Origin: Chitinophaga silvatica
Lineage (GTDB): Bacteria > Bacteroidota > Bacteroidia > Chitinophagales > Chitinophagaceae
Reading direction: 5' to 3'
Length of the DNA stretch: 64,000 nt
Assembly: GCF_003419895.1 (NCBI RefSeq)
Contig: NZ_QPMM01000016.1
Coordinates: 1-64,000, forward strand
Both the position numbers and the translations under genes were made by a program. The notes under the pieces are model-generated. The model saw only the letters and a program-made list of their open reading frames with translations, had not been told where the DNA came from and made no database searches. Each line of letters begins with the position of its first letter. Within the stretch, counting starts at the first letter, position 1. Positions 34,944-44,175 of the stretch are shown piece by piece.

Positions 34944-35954
34944 ATGCAAGCTAAACAAATACTACTGGCAAACAGACCAAAGGGATTACCCCAGAATTCC
35001 GATTTTAAAACTGTGACTGTTACACTCCCCGATCTCCGCGAAGGTGAAGTACTGATCAGGCCAATAGTGTTTTCAGTAGATCCGTATATGCGTGGCCGTA
35101 TGAGCGACCGCAAATCGTATATCCCCCCATTTGAAGTAGGCAAACCTTTAGAAGGAGGAGCTGTATCAGAAGTACTGGAGAGCAAAGACAGTAATTTTCA
35201 AACAGGCGACCGGGTTATGGTCAGTGGAATACGTCCGTACACGCCCTGGTCAACAGCTTCCATATTCCCCGGAAAAGATCTCAGAAAGGTAGATAACGAT
35301 ATAACCCCGTCTTACTACCTGGGAGTACTAGGGATGCCTGGCTTAACGGCTTATTTTGGTTTAATGAATATAGGAAAACCTAAAGCCGGAGAAACGGTTA
35401 TGGTCAGCGGGGCTGCAGGAGCGGTTGGGATAGTAGTCGGACAAATCGCCAAAATTAAAGGATGCAGGGTTGTTGGTATAGCAGGTGGATCAGAGAAAAT
35501 TAAAATGCTTACCGATACATTCAATTTCGATGCGGCCATAGATTATAAAGATAATCCAGATCTGAGTTTGGCTATTTCTACCGCCTGCCCCGATGGTATA
35601 GATATTTACTTCGATAATGTAGGTGGCGAAATAAGCGATGCCGTATTTCCGCATCTCAATTTCTTTGCACGGGTAGCATTATGCGGACAGATCGCACTTT
35701 ATAATACAACTGAAATACCTGTAGGCCCTAGAGTTCAACCTCTTATGGTTACACGTAGTATTTTAATGCAGGGATTTATCTATTCAAATTATGCTGCTGA
35801 ATTTAAAGAAGCAATGAAACAATTAACAGCATGGGTCAGAGATGGACAAATAAAATACGCTGAAACCATAGAAGAAGGTTTCGATCATTTACCGCAGGCA
35901 TTTCTGGGTTTATTTTCAGGAAGAAACAGCGGTAAGATGATTGTGAAAGTGTAA
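34944..35954 (+). CDS. NADP-dependent MDR oxidoreductase (zinc-free, CurA/PTGR-like)
   Basis: 336 aa medium-chain reductase. The N-terminal catalytic domain has no zinc cysteines. The VSGAAGAVGIVVGQIAK motif (about 153-169) is the Rossmann nucleotide loop, and later DIYFDNVGGEI and the C-terminal GLFSGRNSGKMIVKV fit the leukotriene-B4/prostaglandin-reductase-like branch. It likely reduces alpha,beta-unsaturated carbonyls. It starts a plus-strand run that includes FdhD and a YdeP-type molybdoenzyme. Confidence 0.9.
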   Translation: MQAKQILLANRPKGLPQNSDFKTVTVTLPDLREGEVLIRPIVFSVDPYMRGRMSDRKSYIPPFEVGKPLEGGAVSEVLESKDSNFQTGDRVMVSGIRPYTPWSTASIFPGKDLRKVDNDITPSYYLGVLGMPGLTAYFGLMNIGKPKAGETVMVSGAAGAVGIVVGQIAKIKGCRVVGIAGGSEKIKMLTDTFNFDAAIDYKDNPDLSLAISTACPDGIDIYFDNVGGEISDAVFPHLNFFARVALCGQIALYNTTEIPVGPRVQPLMVTRSILMQGFIYSNYAAEFKEAMKQLTAWVRDGQIKYAETIEEGFDHLPQAFLGLFSGRNSGKMIVKV

Positions 35955-35962
35955 ATTTACGT

Positions 35963-36778
35963 ATGATAAACGCAGTTGTATCAACCCACGTAATGAAAGT
36001 TGCCCAAAATGGCATAACTGAAACTGATGATGTGCTGGCAACAGAAGCCCCTCTTCAGATCCAGTTGATGTATGAAAATATTACACAACAAATTTCAGTT
36101 ACCATGCGTACCCCGGGCAGTGATAGCTCTCTTGCCACTGGTTTCTTATTTACTGAAGGTATCATTTCATCCTATAAAGAAATTGAATTTGTTGAACTAA
36201 CAGAAACGCCTGAAGGAAGTATTGCTACAGTTCATCTTTCTGCTACGTCCCAACCCCAGCTTAAACAAATAAACAGAAGCTTTGTATCTACAGCTGCATG
36301 CGGGGTTTGCGGAAAAACTTCAATGGAAGATATTCATACAGCAATTAGTAAAATAAATACAACCACTACTTTTCATGCCGAAGAATTATTCAGGCTACCT
36401 GAAACCCTACACCAGCAACAGGCACTATTTAATACAACTGGCGGGCTTCATGCAGCCGGATTATTTTCAGCCAAAGGCGAATTATTGATTTTGGAAGAAG
36501 ATATTGGCAGACATAACGCTGTTGATAAGGTTATTGGCTCAGCAATAAAAGAGCCGGCAATTGACCGTAGTACCTGTTTGCTTTTATTAAGTGGAAGAGC
36601 CGGATTTGAACTAATACAAAAGGCCGCAATGGCTGGCATTCCATTTATTGCATCTATCGGAGCACCATCCAGCATGGCTGTTGATATGGCTACTAAGTAC
36701 AATATAACCTTAATAGGCTTTCTGAAAGCCCAGCGATTTAATATTTATAGTTTACCTGAAAGAATTATTTGCAAATAA
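35963..36778 (+). CDS. fdhD: Sulfurtransferase FdhD
   Basis: 271 aa. STAACGVCGKTSM (about 111-123) contains the CxxC that receives sulfur from IscS/L-cysteine desulfurase. EEDIGRHNAVDKVIG (about 176-190) and SGRAGFELIQKA (about 212-223) are the other conserved blocks. It inserts sulfur into the molybdenum cofactor for formate dehydrogenases. It lies 8 bp after the MDR gene and 9 bp before the YdeP-type gene, which is the likely client. Confidence 0.95.
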   Translation: MINAVVSTHVMKVAQNGITETDDVLATEAPLQIQLMYENITQQISVTMRTPGSDSSLATGFLFTEGIISSYKEIEFVELTETPEGSIATVHLSATSQPQLKQINRSFVSTAACGVCGKTSMEDIHTAISKINTTTTFHAEELFRLPETLHQQQALFNTTGGLHAAGLFSAKGELLILEEDIGRHNAVDKVIGSAIKEPAIDRSTCLLLLSGRAGFELIQKAAMAGIPFIASIGAPSSMAVDMATKYNITLIGFLKAQRFNIYSLPERIICK

Positions 36779-36787
36779 AATAAGGGT

Positions 36788-39082
36788 ATGGATACAGCAG
36801 AAAATCCAATAAAATTCACCGGCATCAGACTTTCCAAGCCTAAAAAGGTGGCAGCCGGGTTACCTGCCGTAGTATCGAGCATGCGCCATATACTGGAAGA
36901 AATGAATGCTTTCAGAGGTATGAAAGCATTATTGCAGCTCAACCAGAAAAAAGGATTTGATTGCCCTGGCTGTGCCTGGCCAGATCCGGATGATGAAAGA
37001 TCCCCCGTTGCTGAATACTGTGAAAATGGTGCTAAAGCTATTGCTGAAGAAGCTACAACTAAAAAATTGCACGGCGATTTCTTTGCCCAACATACTATTG
37101 AGGAATTAGGTCAGTTAACTGATTATGAGATAGGAAAGAAAGGAAGAATCGCCGAACCTGTATACCTGGCCCCAGGAAGCACCAACTATGTACCTATTAG
37201 CTGGGATAAAGCATATGAACTAATTGCAAACAGGCTCAATAACCTAAGTTCACCTAATGAAGCCGTTTTCTATACTTCCGGCAGAACCAGTAATGAAGCT
37301 GCATTTTTATATCAGCTAATGGTTCGGCAATATGGCACCAATAATCTGCCCGATTGTTCAAATATGTGTCATGAATCCAGTGGTGTGGCGCTGACGGCAG
37401 CACTTGGAATAGGAAAAGGCTCAGTGACCCTGGAAGACGTACATGATGCAGAAGTAATTATCATTCTCGGCCAAAACCCTGGTACTAATCACCCCCGTAT
37501 GCTTACTGCCCTACAAAAGGCAAAAGACAAGGGGGCCATCATCATAGCTGTAAATCCTATTCCGGAAACCGGATTAATCAGCTTTCTGAACCCACAGACG
37601 ATAAAAGGAATTCTGAACATCCCTACTCCCCTTACTGACTTATTTCTGCAGGTAAAAATTAATGGTGATATGGCCTTGCTGAAGGCGCTATCCATTCTTT
37701 TGCTTGAAAAAGAAAAGAATCAACCAGGAAGTGTTTTTGATTCAGAATTCATTGAAAACAACACCAGGGGATACCAGGAATACATCGCCCATCTGGAAGA
37801 GTTAGACCTGGCTTCTCTTATCGAAACCTGCGGGGTACCACTGGAACAACTGGCAGAAGCCGCCAAGATCATCGCCGGGAAGCAGAAAATCATTGCATGC
37901 TGGGCAATGGGATTAACTCAACATAAAAACGCTGTAGATACCATTCGTGAAGTCGTAAACCTGCTGCTATTAAAAGGTAGTATTGGCAAGCAAGGAGCCG
38001 GTGTATGCCCTGTAAGAGGTCATAGTAATGTGCAGGGCGACAGAACAATGGGTATATACGAAAAGCCTTCGGATGTATTTCTGGATCGTCTGGATACTGT
38101 ATTTAATATACAAAGTCCACGTGCTCATGGCTATGACGTAGTACAGGCCATTCATGCGATGCACGATGGAAGGGCAAAAGTCTTTATTGCCATGGGCGGT
38201 AATTTTCTTTCTGCCACTCCGGACACCAATTATACAGCACAGGCACTTAGAAATTGTGATTTAACCGTTCACGTTTCCACTAAACTCAACCGCAGTCACC
38301 TCGTTCATGGTAAAGAAGCCATAATACTTCCTTGTCTGGGCAGAAGTGATAAGGATATAGTAAATGGGGAGCAGCAATTTGTTAGCTGTGAAAATTCAAT
38401 GGGAGTAGTACAGTCATCCCGCGGAAATTTGCATCCGGTTTCTGACCTCCTGAAGAGTGAACCAACAATCGTTTGCGAATTAGCTACTGCCATCTTTGGT
38501 ACTCACTCTCCCATTTCCTGGAATCAATACATGCAACATTATGACAGGATTCGGGATGCTATTGCACAGGTAATTCCGGGATTTGAAGACTATAATTTAA
38601 AAGTACGGCATCCTGGTGGCTTTTACCTACCGAATGGGGCCAGAGAAGGACGATTCAATACCCATAGTGGCAAAGCTAATTTTAATATTGCGGAAGTAAC
38701 ATTTCCGGAAGTAAGAAAGGGGGAATATCTGATGATGACCATTCGTAGTCACGATCAGTTTAATACAACGATCTATGGATTGAATGACAGATACAGAGGG
38801 GTTTACAATGAAAGGCGGGTCGTATTTATGAATTCCAAAGATATTGAACACGAAGGATTGAAAAGCGGACAGCTTGTTGATCTTTATAATTATGAAGATG
38901 GGAAAACAAGAGTAGCACCGGGTTTCATAGTAATTCCATATGATATACCAATCGGATGTACGGCTACTTACTTCCCTGAAACAAATGTATTGGTTCCTGT
39001 AAATAGCGTAGCAGATCAAAGCAATACACCAGTATCCAAATCGGTTATTATTCAAATAAAATCATCAACCATAAAATCATAG
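36788..39082 (+). CDS. FdhF/YdeP-family molybdopterin oxidoreductase
   Basis: 764 aa. The N-terminal GFDCPGCAWPDPDDER motif (about 57-72) is the YdeP marker. Molybdopterin domains follow, with NLPDCSNMCHESSG near 190-203, and the C-terminal molydop_binding domain has MMTIRSHDQFNTTIYG near 648-663. The cysteine ligand version is used and no selenocysteine codon is seen. YdeP-type proteins resemble formate dehydrogenase H; the true substrate is often unknown. FdhD next to it supports a sulfurated molybdenum cofactor. Confidence 0.92.
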   Translation: MDTAENPIKFTGIRLSKPKKVAAGLPAVVSSMRHILEEMNAFRGMKALLQLNQKKGFDCPGCAWPDPDDERSPVAEYCENGAKAIAEEATTKKLHGDFFAQHTIEELGQLTDYEIGKKGRIAEPVYLAPGSTNYVPISWDKAYELIANRLNNLSSPNEAVFYTSGRTSNEAAFLYQLMVRQYGTNNLPDCSNMCHESSGVALTAALGIGKGSVTLEDVHDAEVIIILGQNPGTNHPRMLTALQKAKDKGAIIIAVNPIPETGLISFLNPQTIKGILNIPTPLTDLFLQVKINGDMALLKALSILLLEKEKNQPGSVFDSEFIENNTRGYQEYIAHLEELDLASLIETCGVPLEQLAEAAKIIAGKQKIIACWAMGLTQHKNAVDTIREVVNLLLLKGSIGKQGAGVCPVRGHSNVQGDRTMGIYEKPSDVFLDRLDTVFNIQSPRAHGYDVVQAIHAMHDGRAKVFIAMGGNFLSATPDTNYTAQALRNCDLTVHVSTKLNRSHLVHGKEAIILPCLGRSDKDIVNGEQQFVSCENSMGVVQSSRGNLHPVSDLLKSEPTIVCELATAIFGTHSPISWNQYMQHYDRIRDAIAQVIPGFEDYNLKVRHPGGFYLPNGAREGRFNTHSGKANFNIAEVTFPEVRKGEYLMMTIRSHDQFNTTIYGLNDRYRGVYNERRVVFMNSKDIEHEGLKSGQLVDLYNYEDGKTRVAPGFIVIPYDIPIGCTATYFPETNVLVPVNSVADQSNTPVSKSVIIQIKSSTIKS

Positions 39083-39085
39083 CAA

Positions 39086-39637
39086 ATGAAACCCATTATC
39101 TGGAAGGCGACTAAGTGGCCTGCGATTGAATATTTCACATTGCAGAATAAAGGTCAGGGTATGGTTGCATCGGGAAGCATAAATGGTGTAAAGGATCAGA
39201 TTCCATTTTGCATACGATATAAAGTTGAATTAACAGCAGATTGGCGGATTACAACCTTTCATATCAGAGAAGAAAGCATACAGTCAAAAGAACTTATTCT
39301 AACCTCTGATCTTGAAGGGCATTGGTTTGATAAAGACAATAATCAAATTGAACTTTTCGATAACTGCCTGGATATAGATATTTCCTTAACACCCTTTACC
39401 AATACACTGCCGATAAAGCGACTGCAATTCGATAATAAAGAAAGTAAAGTATTGGATATCCTTTACATTAAGCTCCCCGAATTTGAATTACAGAAAGTAC
39501 AGCAACGCTATACCAGAATCACACAACATGAATATCTATATGAAAATATAAGTACCGATTTCAGTGCTAAAATACCTTACGACGAGTTTTATCTTGTCAA
39601 AAACTATCCGGGAATTTTTGAGCGAATAACATATTAG
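39086..39637 (+). CDS. Putative glycolipid-binding protein (DUF1089-like)
   Basis: 183 aa, cytoplasmic. The opening WKATKWPAIEYFTL (about 5-18), then LEGHWFDKDNNQIELFDNCLDIDIS (about 75-99), matches the putative glycolipid-binding domain (PF06475). The family has no confirmed function. It lies three bases after the YdeP-type gene, so it is the last gene of that run, and its stop overlaps the convergent nitronate monooxygenase gene by 4 bp. Confidence 0.82.
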   Translation: MKPIIWKATKWPAIEYFTLQNKGQGMVASGSINGVKDQIPFCIRYKVELTADWRITTFHIREESIQSKELILTSDLEGHWFDKDNNQIELFDNCLDIDISLTPFTNTLPIKRLQFDNKESKVLDILYIKLPEFELQKVQQRYTRITQHEYLYENISTDFSAKIPYDEFYLVKNYPGIFERITY

Positions 39638-40698
39638 CGAGACAGCGCTTCGGTTTCCCTGATCAATTCAGAAAAAATATCTGCACTTTTCCAGGTTTTA
39701 GCTTTTGCAGCACTTTGTCCGGCCCACATAATCAGGAACTCTGGCTTATCCAGTTCTCTGGCTAGTTTACGGATTGGCTGTGTCAATTCGTTCTGATACG
39801 GATACCCTACAATAGGCAGGCCTGAAGCTTCAATTTCGGCAAGTAATTTATTTCTGATCCCTCTTGCCCATCTGCCGGTAAATGATTTGGTTAGTACAGT
39901 ATCAGTATCTGCCAGCTTAGCGATTTCTTCTTTATGAGCAGGAGTAGCAAGGCTCTCATTAGATCTGAGAAATAAGCTACCGACCTGAACACCTTCAGCA
40001 CCCAGATTAAAAGCAGCTAATAAGGTTCTGCCATCCATTATTCCACCAGCTGCAATTACGGGAACGCGTATACGATCAACAATCTGTGGAACCAGAGACA
40101 TAGTACCTACTTGTGGGAGCGTTGTACCAAGAAAAGAACCTCTATGGCCGCCAGCTTCTATTCCTTGCGCCACAATTATATCTGTACCAGCCTCTTTCAG
40201 TGCCACAGCTTCTTCCACAGAAGTAGCAGTTCCTATTGAAATGATCTGATTTTCTTTAAATAATTTATATCCTTCCTTATCAGGCATTCCGAAAGTGAAG
40301 CTCACCAATTTAACTCCAGCTGCTATAATAACAGGTAATTGTTCTCTCCAGGAGTAAAACGGTACAGTATCAAAATTTACAGGAGGAACAGCCAAACGGT
40401 TTGCGCCATACAGGAACTGCAGGAAGTCTTGCATTTCGTTGAAAGCATTCTGATCGTATGATGGAGCGAGGTCGTATACAAACATATTAACTGCAAAAGG
40501 AGCTGAAGTCAGTGCTTTAACCTCTCTGATTAGTGCACCTGCTTTTTCAGGAGATAAACCACCTACAGGTAGCGAACCTAAACCACCACTATTACTTACG
40601 GCAGCTACCATGGCAGGAGTAGTAATTCCCAGCATGGGCGCCTGAATAACCGGATAAGTAATCCCTAATAAACGAGTTAATTCATTCTTCCATTCCAT
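39634..40698 (-). CDS. Nitronate monooxygenase (2-nitropropane-dioxygenase-like)
   Basis: 354 aa from the ATG at 40698; the frame extends nine residues further but that part has no family match. YPVIQAPMLGITTPAMVAAV (about 11-30) starts the TIM-barrel, and FMN motifs GIEAGGHRGSF (about 183-193), PVIAAGGIMDGRTLLAAF and GAEGVQVGS follow. It oxidises alkyl nitronates such as 3-nitropropionate to avoid poisoning of succinate dehydrogenase. The length is usual. It ends against the glycolipid-binding-like gene. Confidence 0.9.
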   Translation of the reverse strand: MEWKNELTRLLGITYPVIQAPMLGITTPAMVAAVSNSGGLGSLPVGGLSPEKAGALIREVKALTSAPFAVNMFVYDLAPSYDQNAFNEMQDFLQFLYGANRLAVPPVNFDTVPFYSWREQLPVIIAAGVKLVSFTFGMPDKEGYKLFKENQIISIGTATSVEEAVALKEAGTDIIVAQGIEAGGHRGSFLGTTLPQVGTMSLVPQIVDRIRVPVIAAGGIMDGRTLLAAFNLGAEGVQVGSLFLRSNESLATPAHKEEIAKLADTDTVLTKSFTGRWARGIRNKLLAEIEASGLPIVGYPYQNELTQPIRKLARELDKPEFLIMWAGQSAAKAKTWKSADIFSELIRETEALSR

Positions 40699-40737
40699 GA
40701 CGGATAATTTGATGTAAAAATACAAAAGTTAATACAA

Positions 40738-42756
40738 TCAACGGAACTGTAATACTGTTGGTGCTTTCAGAGCAGATACATCAAACTTGAAATCGACAAT
40801 GGTAGTGATTTCAAGTCGGAAACTCTTAACAGGATAGGGAGCATTGGGATAATAGTAGCCAGAAGCACTAATGGTATTGAGCGCGAGATTTTCATTCCTT
40901 ACCCTGAATCCACCTCCTATTCCAAGATAGACAGGATTCTTAAACAGTGCATTATCCTTATAATTTAAGATTGCAGTTTGTAAGTCTGTGAAGAAATTGA
41001 ATTTGAAACCCAGGATTTTCAATGGGCTATAATATACGGTTTGAGCATCTGCTCTCAGGCGCTGGTAACCATTTAACTTAGTATCTCTATAGCCCCAGAT
41101 ACCATATTCCACATTAATGTTTAATGGTTTATTGAAATAAGGGTTTGGACTATTAAGATAATCTGCAGTAAAAAACTGCCGGAACCGGGAGTGGCCAACA
41201 TACACCATTCTGCTATAATATTCAAGGCTGGCATGAATTACAGCATCTTCAATTTTATGGTTCAGCCAATAATTACCAATGCCGAAGGTAGTATTAAAAA
41301 GACCTTGTCTGAGTGTCGTCCAAAATTTCTGCGCATTAATTCCGGTATAAAGCCGTCTTCTATCCCGCCAGGATTCCCAGCCACCGGTAGCACTAATATT
41401 ATATCCCAGAGGAATATCCTCCGTTCGGCCAAATCCGAAGAAATAATGTGCTTTAAAATAATCAATTCTATAGGCTTGCAATTCCAGCAGGTAGAGTCGA
41501 TGGTTATTATAAACCGGATCATCTTTATAGCGTTCCTGATCCGGCTTTCGCTGGAAAGCCAGATTATAGTGCCTGGCTAGTATAGCAACATTAGGCTTGT
41601 TACCGATTGTGCCATCATGCCTGTAGTTATTAATAAAGTTGTATCCTACCCATCCGTCAATGATACTATATCGATAATCCCTGTAGGCAGTATCGCCATT
41701 TTCAGGTGTTAAGCCCCGGATGTTGATAGACCAGTTTTCGGCCACAGTTAATCCGCCTACCCATTTGGCCGAATTTCTGAATAAGGGGCGGGTAAGATCT
41801 ATATAGAAGGAGCCTTCATAGGCATTGGTATCGAGTTGGGCGAAGTTATTTAATGTCGTATAGCCAGCGGCGAGGTCAATAAAGGAACCGAACATATTGT
41901 ACTTAGTGTAGCGGAATTCTGTATTCCAGACAGGATTATAATCGGTTCTCCATTGAAGTCCGACTCTGACTCCCTGCCCTGCACCAAACAAATCGTTGTT
42001 ACTAATACTTCCTCTGATATTATCCGGGCTTACCTGGGAAACATCAATACCATATTCGAAGAGGTCTTTTGTTACCACTTCAATATCTACAGAATCTCCA
42101 ACATGTTGTTTGACATAAATTCTGGCATCCTGAATAAATGGGCGGTTACGTAGGTAACGTTCATTGTCGGCCATTTCAAACGGGTCGAGCTGCTGATCTT
42201 CCTTGAAGAAGAGTGACTGGCGGATTACCCATTCTCTGGAATCGTAATGCAGTCGGTTTGCCAGCTTGATTAATCCCATATTGGTGGTGAACGTAGTATC
42301 ATTGATGTTACTTGGCCCGAAAACCTTCACTTTTCTATAGTAGATACTTCGTATCACTTTTCCGGCAAAAGGGGTAAAATATTTCTCACTTTTAATGATA
42401 GTACTATCATCATTGGTTGGAATGGGTTCGTCTTGTTTGGTTATTTTCTTGATAAATGTCTGTCTGTATTCCTTTTTGCGTAAAGAATCCCGGTATTCAC
42501 CAATTTTTTTGAAGATCCCGTTTTTGTGGATTCCGGTATCGGTATGAGGCTGCTTAAATAAAGGATGATCCTTATGGGCAGAGGTGTCTGGCAGTAATGG
42601 ACTACGGTATTTGCTGGTAAAAGGAATGGTATCCGGGCCTGAAACATTAATCTGGCCATAGCCAACAACGCAATATAACTGGCAGATTAGCCAGATTGTG
42701 ACAGTAATGGTAGGCCATATTTTAGACAAATACCTCAAGATTAGCAGTAGAAACAA
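40738..42756 (-). CDS. BamA/TamA-like outer-membrane protein (Omp85 superfamily)
   Basis: About 672 aa. A signal-like hydrophobic region (about 10-34) precedes one or more POTRA-like segments (VRSIYYRKVKVFG region, then RLHYDSREWVIRQSLFFKEDQ with RYLRNRPFIQDARIYVK), then a long barrel that ends with a strand VDFKFDVSALKAPTVLQFR. The only in-frame start is a TTG at 42756: an in-frame stop lies directly upstream and no ATG precedes the signal peptide. Starts further in remain possible. It probably helps insert or export surface molecules; the exact substrate is unknown. Confidence 0.78.
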   Translation of the reverse strand: MFLLLILRYLSKIWPTITVTIWLICQLYCVVGYGQINVSGPDTIPFTSKYRSPLLPDTSAHKDHPLFKQPHTDTGIHKNGIFKKIGEYRDSLRKKEYRQTFIKKITKQDEPIPTNDDSTIIKSEKYFTPFAGKVIRSIYYRKVKVFGPSNINDTTFTTNMGLIKLANRLHYDSREWVIRQSLFFKEDQQLDPFEMADNERYLRNRPFIQDARIYVKQHVGDSVDIEVVTKDLFEYGIDVSQVSPDNIRGSISNNDLFGAGQGVRVGLQWRTDYNPVWNTEFRYTKYNMFGSFIDLAAGYTTLNNFAQLDTNAYEGSFYIDLTRPLFRNSAKWVGGLTVAENWSINIRGLTPENGDTAYRDYRYSIIDGWVGYNFINNYRHDGTIGNKPNVAILARHYNLAFQRKPDQERYKDDPVYNNHRLYLLELQAYRIDYFKAHYFFGFGRTEDIPLGYNISATGGWESWRDRRRLYTGINAQKFWTTLRQGLFNTTFGIGNYWLNHKIEDAVIHASLEYYSRMVYVGHSRFRQFFTADYLNSPNPYFNKPLNINVEYGIWGYRDTKLNGYQRLRADAQTVYYSPLKILGFKFNFFTDLQTAILNYKDNALFKNPVYLGIGGGFRVRNENLALNTISASGYYYPNAPYPVKSFRLEITTIVDFKFDVSALKAPTVLQFR

Positions 42757-42872
42757 TTATATCGAAAAAAAACGGAATTACAACAGTATTGTACTACCGG
42801 AATGATAATTGTTTACTGACTTAAGAACGTATCCAATCAAGAACATATTATTCACCATCAAAACAACTGCTT

Positions 42873-43037
42873 ATGTTACGTTGGGCATTAATCTTCTTCA
42901 TTGTAGCCATTATCGCAGCCATTTTTGGGTTTGGGGGAATAGCTGCTGGAGCAGTATCAATAGCGAAAATATTATTCTTTATTTTTCTGGTGCTGTTTGT
43001 GATATCGTTAATTGGAGGATTAGTTAAAAAACAGTAA
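42873..43037 (+). CDS. DUF1328 small membrane protein (YtjA-like)
   Basis: 54 aa, too short for most ORF cut-offs but clear. Begins MLRWALIFFIVAIIAAIFGF, a hydrophobic first helix, then GGIAAGAVSIAKILFFIFLV and a short KKQ tail. This is the DUF1328 pattern. Small inner-membrane protein of unknown function, often linked to envelope stress. A strong two-way hairpin follows. Confidence 0.92.
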   Translation: MLRWALIFFIVAIIAAIFGFGGIAAGAVSIAKILFFIFLVLFVISLIGGLVKKQ

Positions 43038-43048
43038 TACTAAACATG

Positions 43049-43086
43049 CATAATGAATTGCTGATACGTTTCAGCAATTCATTATG
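43049..43086. terminator. Bidirectional terminator between DUF1328 and DUF695 genes
   Basis: CATAATGAATTGCTGA and its exact complement form a 16-bp stem around a 6-base loop, followed by TTATTT. It lies in the short gap between convergent genes. Confidence 0.9.
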
Positions 43087-43845
43087 TTATTTCATGATGC
43101 TGGTTTCCCAACCATCATACAGTGCGTTGACTTGCTGAGATAACTCCCATAGCCCCATAACTACACTATTGACAGCAGATTCACTTGCTTTATCGTTTCG
43201 CGAAATACAAAGTTTGAAAGGGAATTCGGGGTTTTCTGTACCATCTTCCTTGATCAGGGTAAAACCATTTTCCTTTATATGTTCCCAAAACAGGGTTCTA
43301 TCCTCAATTGTTTTGAAATGAATCCAATGTTCGATGGGGCGTAGCTTTTCGGCTACATCTCCATGCTGTTGCAGCATTCTTAGTACCTTACGGTTCTGAA
43401 TGCGCTGAAATTCGTAAACATCAGGAAACAGGTAATCGAAATATAATTCCCAGTTATTATCTTCCTTTACTCCAAAATCATAACGATAATCAGGGAAAGA
43501 AATCATTACATCAGAAATGTACTTATCGTGTAATATAGTTTCTCCAACATAGAAGTAAAAATCACGAACACCGTTAGAATAAGTTCTACCTACAAATTGC
43601 GCATCCAGTTTGGTTTGTAATACATCTACCAGTTTATCTTCTATTTCACCCATTATTGCAAATTCGGTATCCTTGGGAAATCCGTCTTCACGTGGATTAT
43701 TCAAATATACAGTGATATATATGGCATTGGGCTTTTCCTTCAAGGGTGCAAATCGTCTCAAATCAAGGTCAAGGCCAATTACTGCTGGACTTTCTTCAAT
43801 ATGGCACGTATAAATATCCCAGTCCGGGCGGTAATCCTTATGCAT
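43087..43845 (-). CDS. DUF695 plus RraB-like domain protein
   Basis: 252 aa, cytoplasmic. The N-terminal half (about 1-140, with IGLDLDLRRFAPL) is a DUF695 domain. The C-terminal half (about 150-250, with LRPIEHWIHFKTIEDRTLFW) resembles RraB, the RNase E inhibitor regulator domain. This pairing is common in Bacteroidota and Proteobacteria proteins of unknown role. Involvement in RNA decay is possible but not shown here. It is followed on the 5' side by a long gap before the next plus-strand gene. Confidence 0.8.
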   Translation of the reverse strand: MHKDYRPDWDIYTCHIEESPAVIGLDLDLRRFAPLKEKPNAIYITVYLNNPREDGFPKDTEFAIMGEIEDKLVDVLQTKLDAQFVGRTYSNGVRDFYFYVGETILHDKYISDVMISFPDYRYDFGVKEDNNWELYFDYLFPDVYEFQRIQNRKVLRMLQQHGDVAEKLRPIEHWIHFKTIEDRTLFWEHIKENGFTLIKEDGTENPEFPFKLCISRNDKASESAVNSVVMGLWELSQQVNALYDGWETSIMK

Positions 43846-44175
43846 ATAAAAAAATTAAAATAACGCAAACACCAGGTTGTAAAGATACGTAGCTCAACGT
43901 TATAACGGAAAAGATAAAACATTATAACTCTTTTTTTTATCCACAAAAATTAGCTTAAAGAGCGATCTACAGTAAGGGTGGTTAACATTAATTAACACTT
44001 GGGGTGAAGATTCTGCACTTTCGCTATAAAACAATACCATAAAGCATTCTGCTTGAATCTGTAGTTGGAAGTCTCGGCCCTAAAGGGTTCCAACTAACCT
44101 TTCATCCTAAAATCCCGATTATCTTTCTGCATATGACCTAATTTTACCCCGCTATAAAATAAGTTGGAAGCTATT
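43846..44175. other. Intergenic region, 330 bp, with a hairpin and weak promoter signals
   Basis: GTTGGAA / TTCCAAC enclose an inner CCCTAAAGGG hairpin at about 44066-44096. TATCTTTC near 44118 resembles a -7 box for the barrel-receptor gene, but no TTG lies at the right spacing. TATCTTTA on the minus strand near 43880 could serve the DUF695 gene. No coding sequence seen. Confidence 0.4.

Noticed and set aside
43846..44175. Riboswitch upstream of the TonB-receptor-like gene
   Set aside because: The nested hairpin is small, and I could not recognise cobalamin, thiamine or other riboswitch motifs.
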